64,000 nt of DNA from Mastigocoleus sp. MO_188.B34 (GTDB lineage: Bacteria; Cyanobacteriota; Cyanobacteriia; Cyanobacteriales; Nostocaceae), in the NCBI RefSeq assembly GCF_030065675.1, contig NZ_JASJDK010000009.1, positions 1-64,000 of the forward strand, written 5' to 3'. Made by a program: the position numbers and the translations under genes. Shown here piece after piece: positions 55,802 to 64,000 of the stretch; within the stretch, counting starts at the first letter, position 1; each line of letters starts with the position of its first letter. The notes below the pieces were generated by a model, which made no database searches, was not told where the DNA came from, and saw nothing but the letters and a program-made list of their open reading frames with translations.

Positions 55802-56442
55802 TAATTTATCTAAGTTTTTAGGAAATACTTAACCATAGCAAGGATAAGTTATTTCATACCATGAGTTAGCATGCGGTGCGTTACGGCTTGCACCTAACAC
55901 ACCCTACTCTGGTATTTTCTTATTTTTCTAGAAGGCTTGAATTAGAAAAATATAAATTCAACAAATAATTTTTATCTTTAGAGGCGCACTAAAATGCGTC
56001 TTTTTTGATTTTATATATTTTTTGATTGAAAATCTCTTAACTAAATTATCAATATTAATTCAAATAATTAGTCAATACTAAATACATAACAATTTACATT
56101 ATGAAATATGTGATGATTAATATCACTTCAAAGGTGATATTAGTTAACAGACATGATTTCATGATAATGCATCGGAAATATTCAAATGTTCAAAAAGCAC
56201 AGTATTTTATCTCCACATAAGTAATACTTATAGAATACTCAGAATTGAACAATTTCCAAGCGTTGTATAGACAAATAGAAATAACAAATAATAGAATAGA
56301 CATCCTTAGTGAAATAGCTACGGAAAAATTAAGGTTACAATGGAACCTTAGATGCACTGTTTGAGAGAAACAGTTTTTTACCAGGTTGTGTGGGGCAAGT
56401 TGAATAGCGCATGAAAAAATAGCAGAAGCGAGGCGAGATATT
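55802..56442. other. Spacer with palindromic repeat and terminator
   Basis: About 0.64 kb. It contains a TAACACACCCTAC/GGTGCGTTACG dispersed repeat near 55872-55912, an intrinsic terminator at 55980-56006 and otherwise AT-rich sequence. An in-frame stretch before the Uma2 start (HEKIAEARRDI) is open but starts after a stop at 56401. No gene assigned. Confidence 0.5.
55980..56006 (+). terminator. Rho-independent terminator-like hairpin
   Basis: AGAGGCGCA and TGCGTCTTT pair around a 6-nt loop, followed by a T-run (TTTTTT). It lies 179 nt after the small membrane protein gene and would end its transcript. Confidence 0.65.
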
Positions 56443-56988
56443 ATGCTATTCGTTGATAGTGGCATTAAATTTATACGTCAACAATTAGCTGCAGAATTAG
56501 CTGACTGGAATCATTATAAAAAGGCTGGGTACATCTTTGAGAATCAAACACAGTTCAAACTACCCAATGGTTCTCATATCTCTCCAGATTTATCTTGGGT
56601 AGTATTAGAGCAATGGGATGCATTATCTCATGAAGAAAAACAATCAGTTCCACCTGTATGTCCCGATTTTGTGATTGAAATTTTTGAAGGGGATACATCT
56701 CTGGAACAATTGAGACTTCAAATGCGCGAATATATCGAAAATGGAACCCGTCTCGGTTGGTTAATTAACCCCCAAAAATCATCAGTAGAAATTTATCGCG
56801 TTCGTGATGTTCAAGAACGTAATACTCAAAAGTGTGACATTCTTGAATATGACATTCGAGAAATTGTTGCTTTTGGTTTTAGAAAAGCTCCAACTCTTCT
56901 TGGCGAAAATGTTTTACCAGGATTTTCTGTAGATCTCCAAGATCTATTTAATATTCAACTCAATTATCAACTCCAACATGTTGCTTGA
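56443..56988 (+). CDS. Uma2 family endonuclease-like protein (DUF820)
   Basis: A 181-residue protein of the Uma2/DUF820 PD-(D/E)XK-like family, very common in filamentous cyanobacteria. Visible motifs: TQFKLPNGSHISPDLSWVVLEQWDAL, PPVCPDFVIEIFEGDTSLEQLRLQMREYIENGTRLGWLINPQKSSVEIYR and the C-terminal LLGENVLPGFSVDLQDLF. The candidate catalytic Asp and Glu are in SPDLSW and DFVIEI; the Lys seems to be replaced or displaced. The N-terminal 40-50 residues found in most family members are missing, so the gene may be 5'-truncated. A strong terminator follows. Confidence 0.85.
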   Translation: MLFVDSGIKFIRQQLAAELADWNHYKKAGYIFENQTQFKLPNGSHISPDLSWVVLEQWDALSHEEKQSVPPVCPDFVIEIFEGDTSLEQLRLQMREYIENGTRLGWLINPQKSSVEIYRVRDVQERNTQKCDILEYDIREIVAFGFRKAPTLLGENVLPGFSVDLQDLFNIQLNYQLQHVA

Positions 56989-57076
56989 ATCAATCATTTA
57001 AGTACCAAAGAAATTTGATAATTTTTCTTTTGATGGAGTGAGGAAAAGTAAACAACCAAATTGAAATAAACAGCAG

Positions 57077-57105
57077 AGACGCACCAGTGCTATTGGTGCG
57101 TCTTT
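57077..57105 (+). terminator. Rho-independent terminator of the Uma2 gene
   Basis: AGACGCACCA and TGGTGCGTCT form a perfect 10-bp stem with a 7-nt loop and a short T-run (TCTTT). It lies 88 nt after the Uma2 stop codon. Confidence 0.82.
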
Positions 57106-57129
57106 AAAAATATAGCGGTAGGCGCGAGC

Positions 57130-57296
57130 CAGAAGTCAGAAGTCAGAAGTCAGAACAGACCGCGCCTACGGCGAGCAGAAGTCAGAACAGACCGCACCTA
57201 CGGTGAGCAGAAGTCAGAAGAAGTAACCTATTACTTATTACCCATATTACTCATTACTTATTACTCATTACTCATTACTCATTACTTATTACTTAT
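57130..57296. repeat. AGAAGTC and heptamer repeats downstream of cupB
   Basis: AGAAGTC units at about 57131-57153, two copies of a 32-bp G+C-rich segment (GAACAGACCGCGCCTACGGC type; 57146 and 57178), then ATTACTC/ATTACTT heptamers from about 57225 to 57296. The cupB stop codon (plus-strand TTA at 57289-57291) is inside the heptamer array. Confidence 0.88.
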
Positions 57297-58419
57297 TAAC
57301 GTTGTGTAAACGAGAATTAATCAATCGATCCATCCATCCTTCAAGATAAGCTTGGTTTGCTTTCTGTTCTTCTGGATCTTGAGTATCAGGAGAATGGGGC
57401 ATTAATCCAACAACTGCAGCATTAGTAACGCAATACATTGATTTTTGGAAAGTTTCACAAATTTTTACCCGTAAATCATCTTCTCCCCGGAGGGTTTTCT
57501 GATAAAATTCGTGTAAATAATCTGGTAAATAGTGACGCATATCTTGCATCAGCAATGTGGGAGGAATCCCAGAACCACCAATAGGTAAAGGATCTGCATA
57601 CAACGCCCCATATTGGAAATTCCCTTGAACCGGAGGAATTTGACGCGCTTGAGCATTATAAGAGACAGTTCCAGGGAAAGGTGTTCCTCGAAAGAAAACA
57701 GCTTCTACATAAGGTACAGCCGTATCCATCAAGAAAGTTAATCCTACAGACTTGGGAATGATGTCATAGTCTTTATCTTTGATTGTGACGGTGTAAGTAA
57801 TTGGTTGAGCTGCTGCTGCTACCAAGCCGGCTTTAATGTGGTTTACAACCTCAAGAATTGATGTAATTTTACCTTCATCGTAGAGATCTGATAAATCTAT
57901 GAAGATATCAGACATCACCCGCCAAAATTGACCCAAACCACTGTAGTAACTATAAACCCGCAACTGTTCGATTAAAAACTGGGGAAATATTTTGTTAACA
58001 GCAAGAACGAAGGGATTATTTTTAAACTTTGCTGTAATGACAGCTTTTGCTCTTTGTTCAAATTCTGGCGAATCTAAATATTCATCTAAACCACCACCAC
58101 CATGCCATAACATTGCTTTCATGCAATACTCGGCATATTCATAATTTATCCGGTCATGCCACCAATGCTGAAATAACTTTTTGCTGTTGATATCTCCGTT
58201 AAAGTATTTAAAGAAAGGAAAAAATACTAAAAACTGATGTTGAGCGATATATATTAGATTATTTGAATAAGCATCTAATACAACGCCATAACTTTTCAAA
58301 ATTCCTACTACTTCTAAAAGATTAGTTTCACTATTAGGAAGTAAAGTTTCGTTATTTAATAAACGCTCTATATATTCCGATAAAGGATGTGGCGAAGATT
58401 TCTTTTTAGCGGTTAACAT
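57289..58419 (-). CDS. cupB: CO2 hydration protein CupB (ChpX)
   Basis: A 376-residue protein of the Cup (ChpX/ChpY) family, which turns CO2 into bicarbonate as part of the NDH-1MS complexes at the thylakoid. Family motifs: HPLSEYIERLLNNETLLPN, YEYAEYCMKAMLWHGGGGLDEYL, FWRVMSDIFIDLSDLYDEG, SVGLTFLMDTAVPYVEAVFFRGTPFPGTVSYNA and QDMRHYLPDYLHEFYQ. The length and the linkage to ndhF-ndhD next to ccmK point to CupB of the constitutive NDH-1MS' form rather than the longer CupA of the inducible one; no cupS gene follows. The stop codon is contributed by a heptamer repeat. Confidence 0.88.
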   Translation of the reverse strand: MLTAKKKSSPHPLSEYIERLLNNETLLPNSETNLLEVVGILKSYGVVLDAYSNNLIYIAQHQFLVFFPFFKYFNGDINSKKLFQHWWHDRINYEYAEYCMKAMLWHGGGGLDEYLDSPEFEQRAKAVITAKFKNNPFVLAVNKIFPQFLIEQLRVYSYYSGLGQFWRVMSDIFIDLSDLYDEGKITSILEVVNHIKAGLVAAAAQPITYTVTIKDKDYDIIPKSVGLTFLMDTAVPYVEAVFFRGTPFPGTVSYNAQARQIPPVQGNFQYGALYADPLPIGGSGIPPTLLMQDMRHYLPDYLHEFYQKTLRGEDDLRVKICETFQKSMYCVTNAAVVGLMPHSPDTQDPEEQKANQAYLEGWMDRLINSRLHNVNK

Positions 58420-58452
58420 TGTGAACTCTCCCTAGACAGGAATTGGTCGTTG

Positions 58453-58490
58453 GTAATTGGTAATGGGTAATTGGTAACTGGTAATGGGTT
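58453..58490. repeat. Heptamer repeat between cupB and ndhD4
   Basis: GGTAATT/GGTAATG/GGTAACT heptamers, about five units, lie in the 98-bp gap between ndhD4 and cupB. It belongs to the same family as the other 7-bp arrays in the window. Confidence 0.88.
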
Positions 58491-58517
58491 TTTAACTGTT
58501 AACTGACAACCAAATTC

Positions 58518-60020
58518 TCAATTTTGACCTTTTTCTTGGTACCAGGAAACAATAGCAATGGGATTTGGCGGATTTACCATTGCAGTTATTGTTGTTTCAC
58601 TCCAACGCGTCAACCAACTAGGTTGGATACCAAAAATTACAATTAAAATCGCTAAAATAATTGCTGGGTTGCGATCCGACCAATATACCCGTGGTAAATT
58701 AACAACTTGCTCTGATAAACGTCCAAAAAATGCACGGTTAGCAAGTATTAAGAAATAAACAGCAGTTAAACCAGTACCAAGCATACATAGCAGGGTTTGA
58801 ACTGGAAACACCACAAAACTGCTGCGAAAGATAATGAATTCTGAGATAAAACCGACCATTCCAGGAATACCTGCACTAGCCATTACCGCCAAAATCATTA
58901 AACTACCAATTAACGGTAAACCCCGCTCTGGGTTCAATAGTCCTCTAATTACATCTAAATCTCGACTACCTGCTTTCTTGTAGACGACACCAACCAACAA
59001 AAATAACAATGCAGAAATTAAACCATGGCTCACCATTTGCATCACCGCAGCCAAAATACTTAATGGTGTAGAAGCTGCTGCAGCTAACAGGATATAGCCC
59101 ATATGTCCAATGGAACTATAAGCTACCATTTTTTTCATATCTTTCTGAGCGATCGCACAGGAAGCACCAAATAAGACGCTAACTACCGCCCAAGTTGCAA
59201 GCCAAGGTGCAAGGTAATTCCAAGCATCAGGTAGCAAGTTCATCCCAAAGCGTAAAATTCCATAGGTTCCCAGCTTCAGTAGTACTCCTGCGAGCAATAC
59301 AGAAATCGGTGTGGAAGCCTCAACGTGAGCATCTGGTAACCAGGTATGAAAAGGGACGATGGGAATTTTTATCCCAAAACCAACCAAAATACCAGCCAAT
59401 AATACTAGCTGGGTTGTTAGGGGTAGGGCTGTGGTGTTTAACCCTTGCAAAGCAAAACTATTCGCACCACTAAGCCAAACTATACCCAAGAAACTTGCTA
59501 AAATTAAAATACCGGAAACTGCTGTATAAATTAAGAATTTAGTTGCAGCGTAACCCCGACGTTGACCGCCCCAAATAGCAATTAGCAAGTATAAGGGTAT
59601 GAGTTCTAATTCGTAGAACAGGAAAAATAGCAGTAAATCCTGCGCGAGAAAAGCCCCCGTTACGCCAACATTTAGCAGTAACAGCAAAATATAATAGAAT
59701 CTTGCCCTTGGAATTGAAATGTCGCTACTATAAATTGCAACGCAAGTTAATAGCCCATTCAAAACCAATAAAGGTAAGGACAGACCATCAATACCCAAGT
59801 GGTAGTTCAAACCTAGAGCATCTATCCAGGGCAAAAATTCGGCGAACTGTTGAGTGACATTGTTTACTTGAAAAAAATAAGCAATAACAATTGTCCAAAT
59901 AAAGGCGACGGTAGCAAAAACTAAAGCTAATGAGCGAAAAGCTTTGCTGTTAATTTTTCCTGGTAATAAACCAATAATCGCCGCACCTAAAAGCGGCACT
60001 ACAATCAAAGTACTAAGCAT
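58518..60020 (-). CDS. ndhD4: NADH dehydrogenase-like subunit NdhD4
   Basis: A 500-residue proton-pumping antiporter-type subunit of NDH-1 with about 14 membrane helices. Typical NdhD motifs: LNYHLGIDGLSLPLLVLNGLLT, LLLFFLFYELELIPLYLLIAIWGG (conserved Glu), VPFHTWLPDAHVEASTPISVLLAGVLLKLGTYGI, KKMVAYSSIGHMGYILL and IPGMVGFISEF. Operon position between ndhF4 and cupB assigns it to the CO2-uptake NDH-1MS' complex. Confidence 0.92.
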   Translation of the reverse strand: MLSTLIVVPLLGAAIIGLLPGKINSKAFRSLALVFATVAFIWTIVIAYFFQVNNVTQQFAEFLPWIDALGLNYHLGIDGLSLPLLVLNGLLTCVAIYSSDISIPRARFYYILLLLLNVGVTGAFLAQDLLLFFLFYELELIPLYLLIAIWGGQRRGYAATKFLIYTAVSGILILASFLGIVWLSGANSFALQGLNTTALPLTTQLVLLAGILVGFGIKIPIVPFHTWLPDAHVEASTPISVLLAGVLLKLGTYGILRFGMNLLPDAWNYLAPWLATWAVVSVLFGASCAIAQKDMKKMVAYSSIGHMGYILLAAAASTPLSILAAVMQMVSHGLISALLFLLVGVVYKKAGSRDLDVIRGLLNPERGLPLIGSLMILAVMASAGIPGMVGFISEFIIFRSSFVVFPVQTLLCMLGTGLTAVYFLILANRAFFGRLSEQVVNLPRVYWSDRNPAIILAILIVIFGIQPSWLTRWSETTITAMVNPPNPIAIVSWYQEKGQN

Positions 60021-60252
60021 AGTCTAGAAAAAAAATTATGGGTCATAGATTCAGGTACGTTAAGTAAATTAAGATGAACGGATATAGCTTTAAAGCTTGA
60101 TATACAGAGTTTGGAACTTGTATTTCTACATTCCTAATTCCAGGAATAAAACTGTTCGGAACTACCTTTTGAATTAAGCCTGATATGTGAAAAATTTATG
60201 CTTGAGAAGCTTATTTACTATCGATTTGTTCTGTAAATCTTGTTTTAGGGAT

Positions 60253-60294
60253 ATTAACCTGGAAATATTACTCTGGAAATATTACCCTGGGAAT
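60253..60294. repeat. 14-bp tandem repeat, three copies
   Basis: ATTAACCTGGAAAT, ATTACTCTGGAAAT and ATTACCCTGGGAAT follow each other without gaps in the ndhF4-ndhD4 spacer. Confidence 0.93.
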
Positions 60295-60344
60295 ATTTTT
60301 CCTTCGCAGATTTTCTGGAGCATTTTTCTGGGACATTGTGATAT

Positions 60345-60373
60345 GTAGAGACGCCGCATCGCAACGTCTCTAC
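60345..60373. repeat. GTAGAGAC hairpin repeat, copy 3
   Basis: GTAGAGACG and CGTCTCTAC form a 9-bp perfect inverted repeat with an 11-bp loop. Related copies at 45404-45431 and 55410-55437. Confidence 0.85.
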
Positions 60374-60474
60374 GAAAGAAAGATATTTTGTTGAAAATTC
60401 CCCTTCCCTATGTCTTCTATGAATTGTTTGATATTCATAAAACCTCAAACAAAATCAACTTTTTAATATCTTCT

Positions 60475-62331
60475 TTAAAACGGTAAGTTATCCAATAAAC
60501 CTAGAGACCAGCCCAAGAAAATTCCTAAAATGCTGATACCTACCAAAATCGTCAGCAAATATCCTTGCGAACGACCGGAAACACTATACCTTAAACTTTG
60601 TCCGCCGAATACAGTTACAATACCAACGAGATTGACGAATCCATCAACTAAATAGCGATCGCACCACGCAGATATGTTGGACAAAAAGCCCACAACAGAA
60701 ACAATGGTTATGCGATAGATTTTATCGATGTAAAAGTCATACCCCAATAAATCCTGGATCATTCGCCATGACATCAATCTCGATCTCGACCAAGCTTTGT
60801 GGAGATAAATCTTAGAACCAATAGCTACTCCTAAGAGGCTAGAAGCAAACAATGATGATGCTACATACCAATTAACGCTATCCAATGTAGGTAACAGATA
60901 CCATTGCTGCAGCATTACAGGAACTAACAAAGTTACTATCGTTAGAGATACCATTGGTAACGCCATCGGCCAATGAACTTCCGGTGCACGACGGGTTTTT
61001 GGCTGCGGTTCTCCCCAAAACACTAGTCGGAAAAATCTTGTCAAATTTAACGCCGTTAGACCATTTACTAACAACAAAACTCCAATCACCCAAGGAGTAA
61101 AGTAAACTAAGCCATCAGACCAAGACAGCATCGCCCAAAAGCTACCTAAGGGTAATAGAGTTATCATTCCCCCAGCACCTACTAGAAAAGCCGTTGTAGT
61201 TGCAGGCATTCTTGACCACAAACCACCCATTTCCGTTAAATCTTGACTTGAGGTGGTATAAATTACTGAACCCGCACTCATAAATAACAGTGCTTTAGCA
61301 ATCGCGTGGGTGAACAAAAACATCAGCGCAACGCCGCCTTGTTGCATCCCTACCGCCAAAAACACCAACCCCATATAAGCACTGGTAGAGTGGGATAAAG
61401 CCCGCTTAATATCTGTTTGAGCTACCGAGACCAAACTTGCACCAATTGCTGTCACTGTTCCAAGAACAACTAAGGTGCTAAGAGCTACTGGTGACAAGGC
61501 TAAGATTGGCTGCATTTTATACAACACAAAAGCACCGCCAGCTACTACTAAAGAATTCCGCAGTACAGAAGCAGGGTTGGGTCCTTCCATTGCTTCATCT
61601 AACCACAAATGCAAGGGAAATTGGGCGCACTTACCTGCAGGACCAGCAATTAAGGCTAAACCAAGCAAAGACGAGGTTAAAGGACTTAATTCGGCTGTCT
61701 GCGCCCACTCATACAGATCAGAAAAGTTTAAGCTACCTGCAAAAACGGAAAGGGTAACTACTCCCATCAGTAGTAACAAATCTCCGACCCGCTTTGTCCA
61801 AAAAGCATCTCTTGCCGCTGTTACCACCAAAGGTTGGGCATACCAAAAACCTACAATCAAATAAGTTGACAAGGTTAAAACTTCCAAAACAGCATAGGAG
61901 AAAAACAGGGAGTCGCTAATAGCTAAAGCACATAACGCCGCTTCAAAAAAACCCATCAAAGCAAAGAAACGTGCAACCGCCCAATCTTTTTCCATATACC
62001 CTAGGGCATAAAGTTGAGCGAGAAAACTTAAACCAGAAACTAATGCTACAGCCCCCATGCTGATGGGTGAGATATCCAAGGCAAAAGATAAATCTAAATC
62101 TACAGCCTTAAACCAGTGAACGATTAGAGTTTCCGGACCTCTGTTCGAGAAATCTTTAAATACAAAAAGACTATGAGCAAAGGTCAACAATGTGGTCAAC
62201 AAGTTAAAGTAAGCAGCCGGTCTTGGTCCAGTTCTGCGAACTATTCCGGTCGCCCAAGGCAATGTTAGAAGCGCCCCAACTAAGCCATAAATGGGCACAA
62301 ACCAAGACGTAACAAAGAGAAATTGATTCAT
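60475..62331 (-). CDS. ndhF4: NADH dehydrogenase-like subunit NdhF4
   Basis: A 618-residue NDH-1 subunit with about 15-16 membrane helices. The true start is the ATG at 62331 (MNQFLFVTSWFVPIYGLVGALL); an upstream in-frame start would add 18 residues without family support. Motifs: ALDISPISMGAVALVSGLSFLAQLYALGYM, SYAVLEVLTLSTYLIVGFWYAQP, LWLDEAMEGPNPASVLRNSLVVAGGAFVLYKM and DIKRALSHSTSAYMGLVFLAVG. This is the NdhF3/F4 type specific to CO2 uptake. It is the first gene of ndhF4-ndhD4-cupB and diverges from ccmK2. Confidence 0.92.
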   Translation of the reverse strand: MNQFLFVTSWFVPIYGLVGALLTLPWATGIVRRTGPRPAAYFNLLTTLLTFAHSLFVFKDFSNRGPETLIVHWFKAVDLDLSFALDISPISMGAVALVSGLSFLAQLYALGYMEKDWAVARFFALMGFFEAALCALAISDSLFFSYAVLEVLTLSTYLIVGFWYAQPLVVTAARDAFWTKRVGDLLLLMGVVTLSVFAGSLNFSDLYEWAQTAELSPLTSSLLGLALIAGPAGKCAQFPLHLWLDEAMEGPNPASVLRNSLVVAGGAFVLYKMQPILALSPVALSTLVVLGTVTAIGASLVSVAQTDIKRALSHSTSAYMGLVFLAVGMQQGGVALMFLFTHAIAKALLFMSAGSVIYTTSSQDLTEMGGLWSRMPATTTAFLVGAGGMITLLPLGSFWAMLSWSDGLVYFTPWVIGVLLLVNGLTALNLTRFFRLVFWGEPQPKTRRAPEVHWPMALPMVSLTIVTLLVPVMLQQWYLLPTLDSVNWYVASSLFASSLLGVAIGSKIYLHKAWSRSRLMSWRMIQDLLGYDFYIDKIYRITIVSVVGFLSNISAWCDRYLVDGFVNLVGIVTVFGGQSLRYSVSGRSQGYLLTILVGISILGIFLGWSLGLLDNLPF

Positions 62332-62975
62332 GTAGATTATCCTTGACGATTTACCCCTACAAGAATGAGTGCCCAATGGAATCATTGGACATCAAGTTAA
62401 TCTTGGGGCATTTTAGTTCCTCTTGATAGATGTTATTTTGCCATCTCATTTTATTCCCATAGATTTAAATATCTATGAAAAAGTACCTCCACAAACTCAC
62501 ACTTAACTTTTGATTTATTCAATTTTTTTTGGAGCTACGATGGCAATCTATCTTTCTGATAACCACAACTTATCTTTATAATTACTGTTAATTTTAACTA
62601 TCAATTTTATTGTTCCATTGTAAAGCTAAAGGAACAAGCTTCCCAAGATTTTTAAAACTTTGTGATTCCTTTGCGCGACATAGAAAATTCTTTGCGGTAA
62701 ATCAGTTACACCTAATGATATAAAGAAATTATAAAACACAAATGGTTGCTTTACGAATAAAGTCAACTTCTATTAAGCAAAAAGCCGTCATCAAGATATG
62801 TTAAGTTTTTTAAAACTATTTTATTATGAACTATTATAGTAATTTATATTGCCACGGGGACAAAGCTTTCATATGCTTAATTTGAGAACGCTTTATTGAG
62901 CACAAGGAAAAATACCCCCGGTCTAAATTTTCACCTTTGTTGTACCAGTTGATTTAAGTTAGTGGGAGTTTTGCG
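62332..62975. other. Shared regulatory spacer of ndhF4 and ccmK2
   Basis: About 0.64 kb between the divergent ndhF4 and ccmK2 genes. It should contain the promoters of both the CO2-uptake operon and the carboxysome operon. I found no clear binding site. A GTGGGAG shortly before the ccmK2 ATG is a weak ribosome binding site candidate. Confidence 0.5.
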
Positions 62976-63284
62976 ATGCCTATTGCAGTTGGAATGATTG
63001 AAACCAAAGGCTTTCCGGCGGTAGTGGAAGCTGCGGATGCGATGGTAAAAGCCGCTCGAGTGACCTTGGTAGGTTATGAAAAAATTGGTAGCGCTCGCGT
63101 GACAGTAATTGTCCGTGGAGACGTTTCTGAAGTCCAAGCTTCCGTAGCAGCAGGAATAGAAGCCGCAAGAAGAGTTAATGGTGGTGAAGTCGTATCCACC
63201 CACATCATTGCTCGTCCCCATGAGAATTTAGAATACGTGCTGCCAATTCGCTATACGGAAGCAGTAGAACAGTTTAGGACTTAG
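62976..63284 (+). CDS. ccmK2: Carboxysome shell protein CcmK2
   Basis: A 102-residue BMC-domain protein that forms hexamers tiling the facets of the beta-carboxysome shell. It has the CcmK sequence [87 protein letters not shown] and ends EQFRT, as CcmK2 does. One difference is Ala in the pore-region KIGSARV, where most CcmK1/2, including the second copy here, have KIGSGRV. It diverges from ndhF4. Confidence 0.93.
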   Translation: MPIAVGMIETKGFPAVVEAADAMVKAARVTLVGYEKIGSARVTVIVRGDVSEVQASVAAGIEAARRVNGGEVVSTHIIARPHENLEYVLPIRYTEAVEQFRT

Positions 63285-63414
63285 CAATAAAAAGGATGAA
63301 GGGATTTGTAAATTTGCCAATTTGTATGACCCAAAGGTGAGAAAATATTACTGTATCGGGTTTTTCGTTGACATGTCATTAATCATCTTATTGGCTTCAA
63401 CATCCTTCCCTATA

Positions 63415-63780
63415 GAATCTAAAATTTCTCTCTAAAGTTGGAAATTTTGGGAATCTGGGATTTTAAAAGCTTGAGATTTGGGAAGTCTGAAATTTTAGAA
63501 ATCTAAGGTTGTAGGAATCTGAGGTTTGAGAAGTCTGAGATTTAAAAAATCTTATATTTAAGGAATTTTAGACTTTAGAAGGTTGATACTTGAGAAATTT
63601 TAGATTGTAGAAATTTGCAACTTTAAAAACCTTAGGTTGAAATTTGAAATTTGAGGAGTCCTGATGGGAATCCTAAATTTGAAAATTAGAAATCTTATAT
63701 TTTGTCAGGTTAAAACTTTAGAAGTTTGAAACCTTATAAGTTTTAAACCCCAGGAACCTTAGGTTTGAGAAGTTAAAAGA
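63415..63780. repeat. 16-bp degenerate tandem array between ccmK2 and ccmK1
   Basis: From about 63434 at least twelve 16-bp units of the type GGAATCTGAGATTTTA follow one another in phase (clear units at 63434, 63450, 63466 and 63482 onwards). The array degenerates after about 63640 but similar AAGTTTGAAACCTT motifs continue to 63780. It makes up most of the 591-bp gap between the two genes. No reading frame is carried. Confidence 0.88.
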
Positions 63781-63875
63781 TGTGGCTTTAATAGTCATCT
63801 TGCATTCAAAGCTTGTATGTTCAAAGCTCGTATTAGATTTTTGTTTTCATTAGCCTCTTATTAAGGAACAAGATA

Positions 63876-64000
63876 ATGTCAATTGCAGTGGGAATGGTAG
63901 AAACGCTTGGCTTTCCGGCAGTAGTGGAAGCTGCTGATGCGATGGTGAAAGCTGCTCGCGTTACCTTAGTAGGTTATGAAAAAATTGGTAGCGGTCGCGT
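63876..64000 (+). CDS. ccmK1: Carboxysome shell protein CcmK1 (5' part)
   Basis: The first 41 codons of a second ccmK gene, cut by the window end. The readable part is [20 protein letters not shown] and following, up to YEKIGSGRV. The MVETLGFP start is the CcmK1 type, and a ccmK2-ccmK1-ccmL-M-N order is usual in beta-cyanobacteria. ATTAAGGAAC precedes the ATG as a ribosome binding site. Confidence 0.9.

Larger units (their letters stand above)
60021..60474. other. Spacer between ndhF4 and ndhD4 with repeats
   Basis: About 0.45 kb separates two genes that normally lie close together. It contains three 14-bp copies of ATTAACCTGGAAAT type (60253-60294) and the GTAGAGACG hairpin at 60345-60373. 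No gene; the minus-strand frame here is a translation of the repeats. Confidence 0.6.

Noticed and set aside
60254-60448. Minus-strand frame of 64 codons between ndhF4 and ndhD4
   Set aside because: It spans the 14-bp repeats and the GTAGAGAC hairpin and has no family character.
1-64000. tRNA, rRNA, tmRNA and riboswitches
   Set aside because: I scanned for T-loop-like GGTTCRAATCC sequences and conserved RNA motifs by eye and saw none in a suitable context; small RNAs cannot be excluded without a covariance-model search.

Overview
The window is chromosomal DNA of a filamentous, probably heterocyst-forming cyanobacterium of the Nostocales type. Direct signs are a low G+C content, many copies of the HIP1 octamer GCGATCGC, a carboxysome shell gene pair next to a cyanobacterial CO2-uptake NDH-1 operon, cyanobacterial GroESL with CIRCE and K-box sites, and multidomain Ser/Thr kinase, CHAT and AAA-like proteins typical of large filamentous genomes. 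The genus is not resolved. No rRNA, tRNA, CRISPR array or intact transposase was seen.

Layout. (1) 0.1-16.2 kb: after one small hypothetical gene comes a minus-strand exopolysaccharide locus. Reading with transcription it has a Wzc-like tyrosine autokinase, a GT2 enzyme, a Wzx flippase, a glycosyltransferase, a Wzy/O-antigen-ligase-like polymerase, five more glycosyltransferases, a WecG/TagA enzyme and an initiating polyprenyl glycosylphosphotransferase, i.e. most of a Wzx/Wzy pathway. (2) 17-37 kb: a signalling and conflict-type region. It holds a truncated methyltransferase remnant, a zinc-ribbon-like small protein, an HTH plus AAA-like NTPase, a carotenoid-oxygenase-family enzyme, a 2074-residue kinase-AAA-TPR-GAF-PAS-AAA protein, a CHAT-CHASE2 membrane protein, a DUF928 protein and a convergent TPR-CHAT protein. 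(3) 37-41.6 kb: a GT2-TPR fusion, a G+C-richer SDR/TetR pair, a DUF99 protein, a decayed reading frame and a secreted PDZ protein. (4) 42-45.3 kb: sulfate uptake genes sbpA, cysT and cysW without an adjacent cysA. (5) 46-50 kb: an Rre1/Ycf29-like response regulator, a diverged ferredoxin-like frame and groES-groEL. (6) 50-56 kb: an O-methyltransferase remnant, two tandem methyltransferase paralogues, a cyclic-nucleotide-binding protein, ureD, ureA and ureB without ureC, and a chimera of an HTH module with a Roco COR fragment. (7) 56.4-64 kb: a Uma2 protein, then ndhF4-ndhD4-cupB diverging from ccmK2-ccmK1.

Short tandem repeats run through the whole window. Heptamer arrays (ATGAGTA-like) supply or abut the stop codons of several genes. 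Degenerate repeats of 12-16 bp fill spacers. Four proteins carry inserted repeats whose period is always 15 bp, which keeps frame, whereas spacer arrays have periods of 12, 14, 15 or 16 bp. Together with truncated genes, two MITE-like elements and operons missing members (cysA, ureC), this suggests a genome shaped by repeat expansion and gene decay.

The best candidates for something undescribed are the kinase protein whose expected histidine-kinase end is replaced by an AAA-like NTPase domain, its neighbourhood of AAA-like and CHAT proteins, the HTH-COR chimera, and the link between repeat period and coding context.
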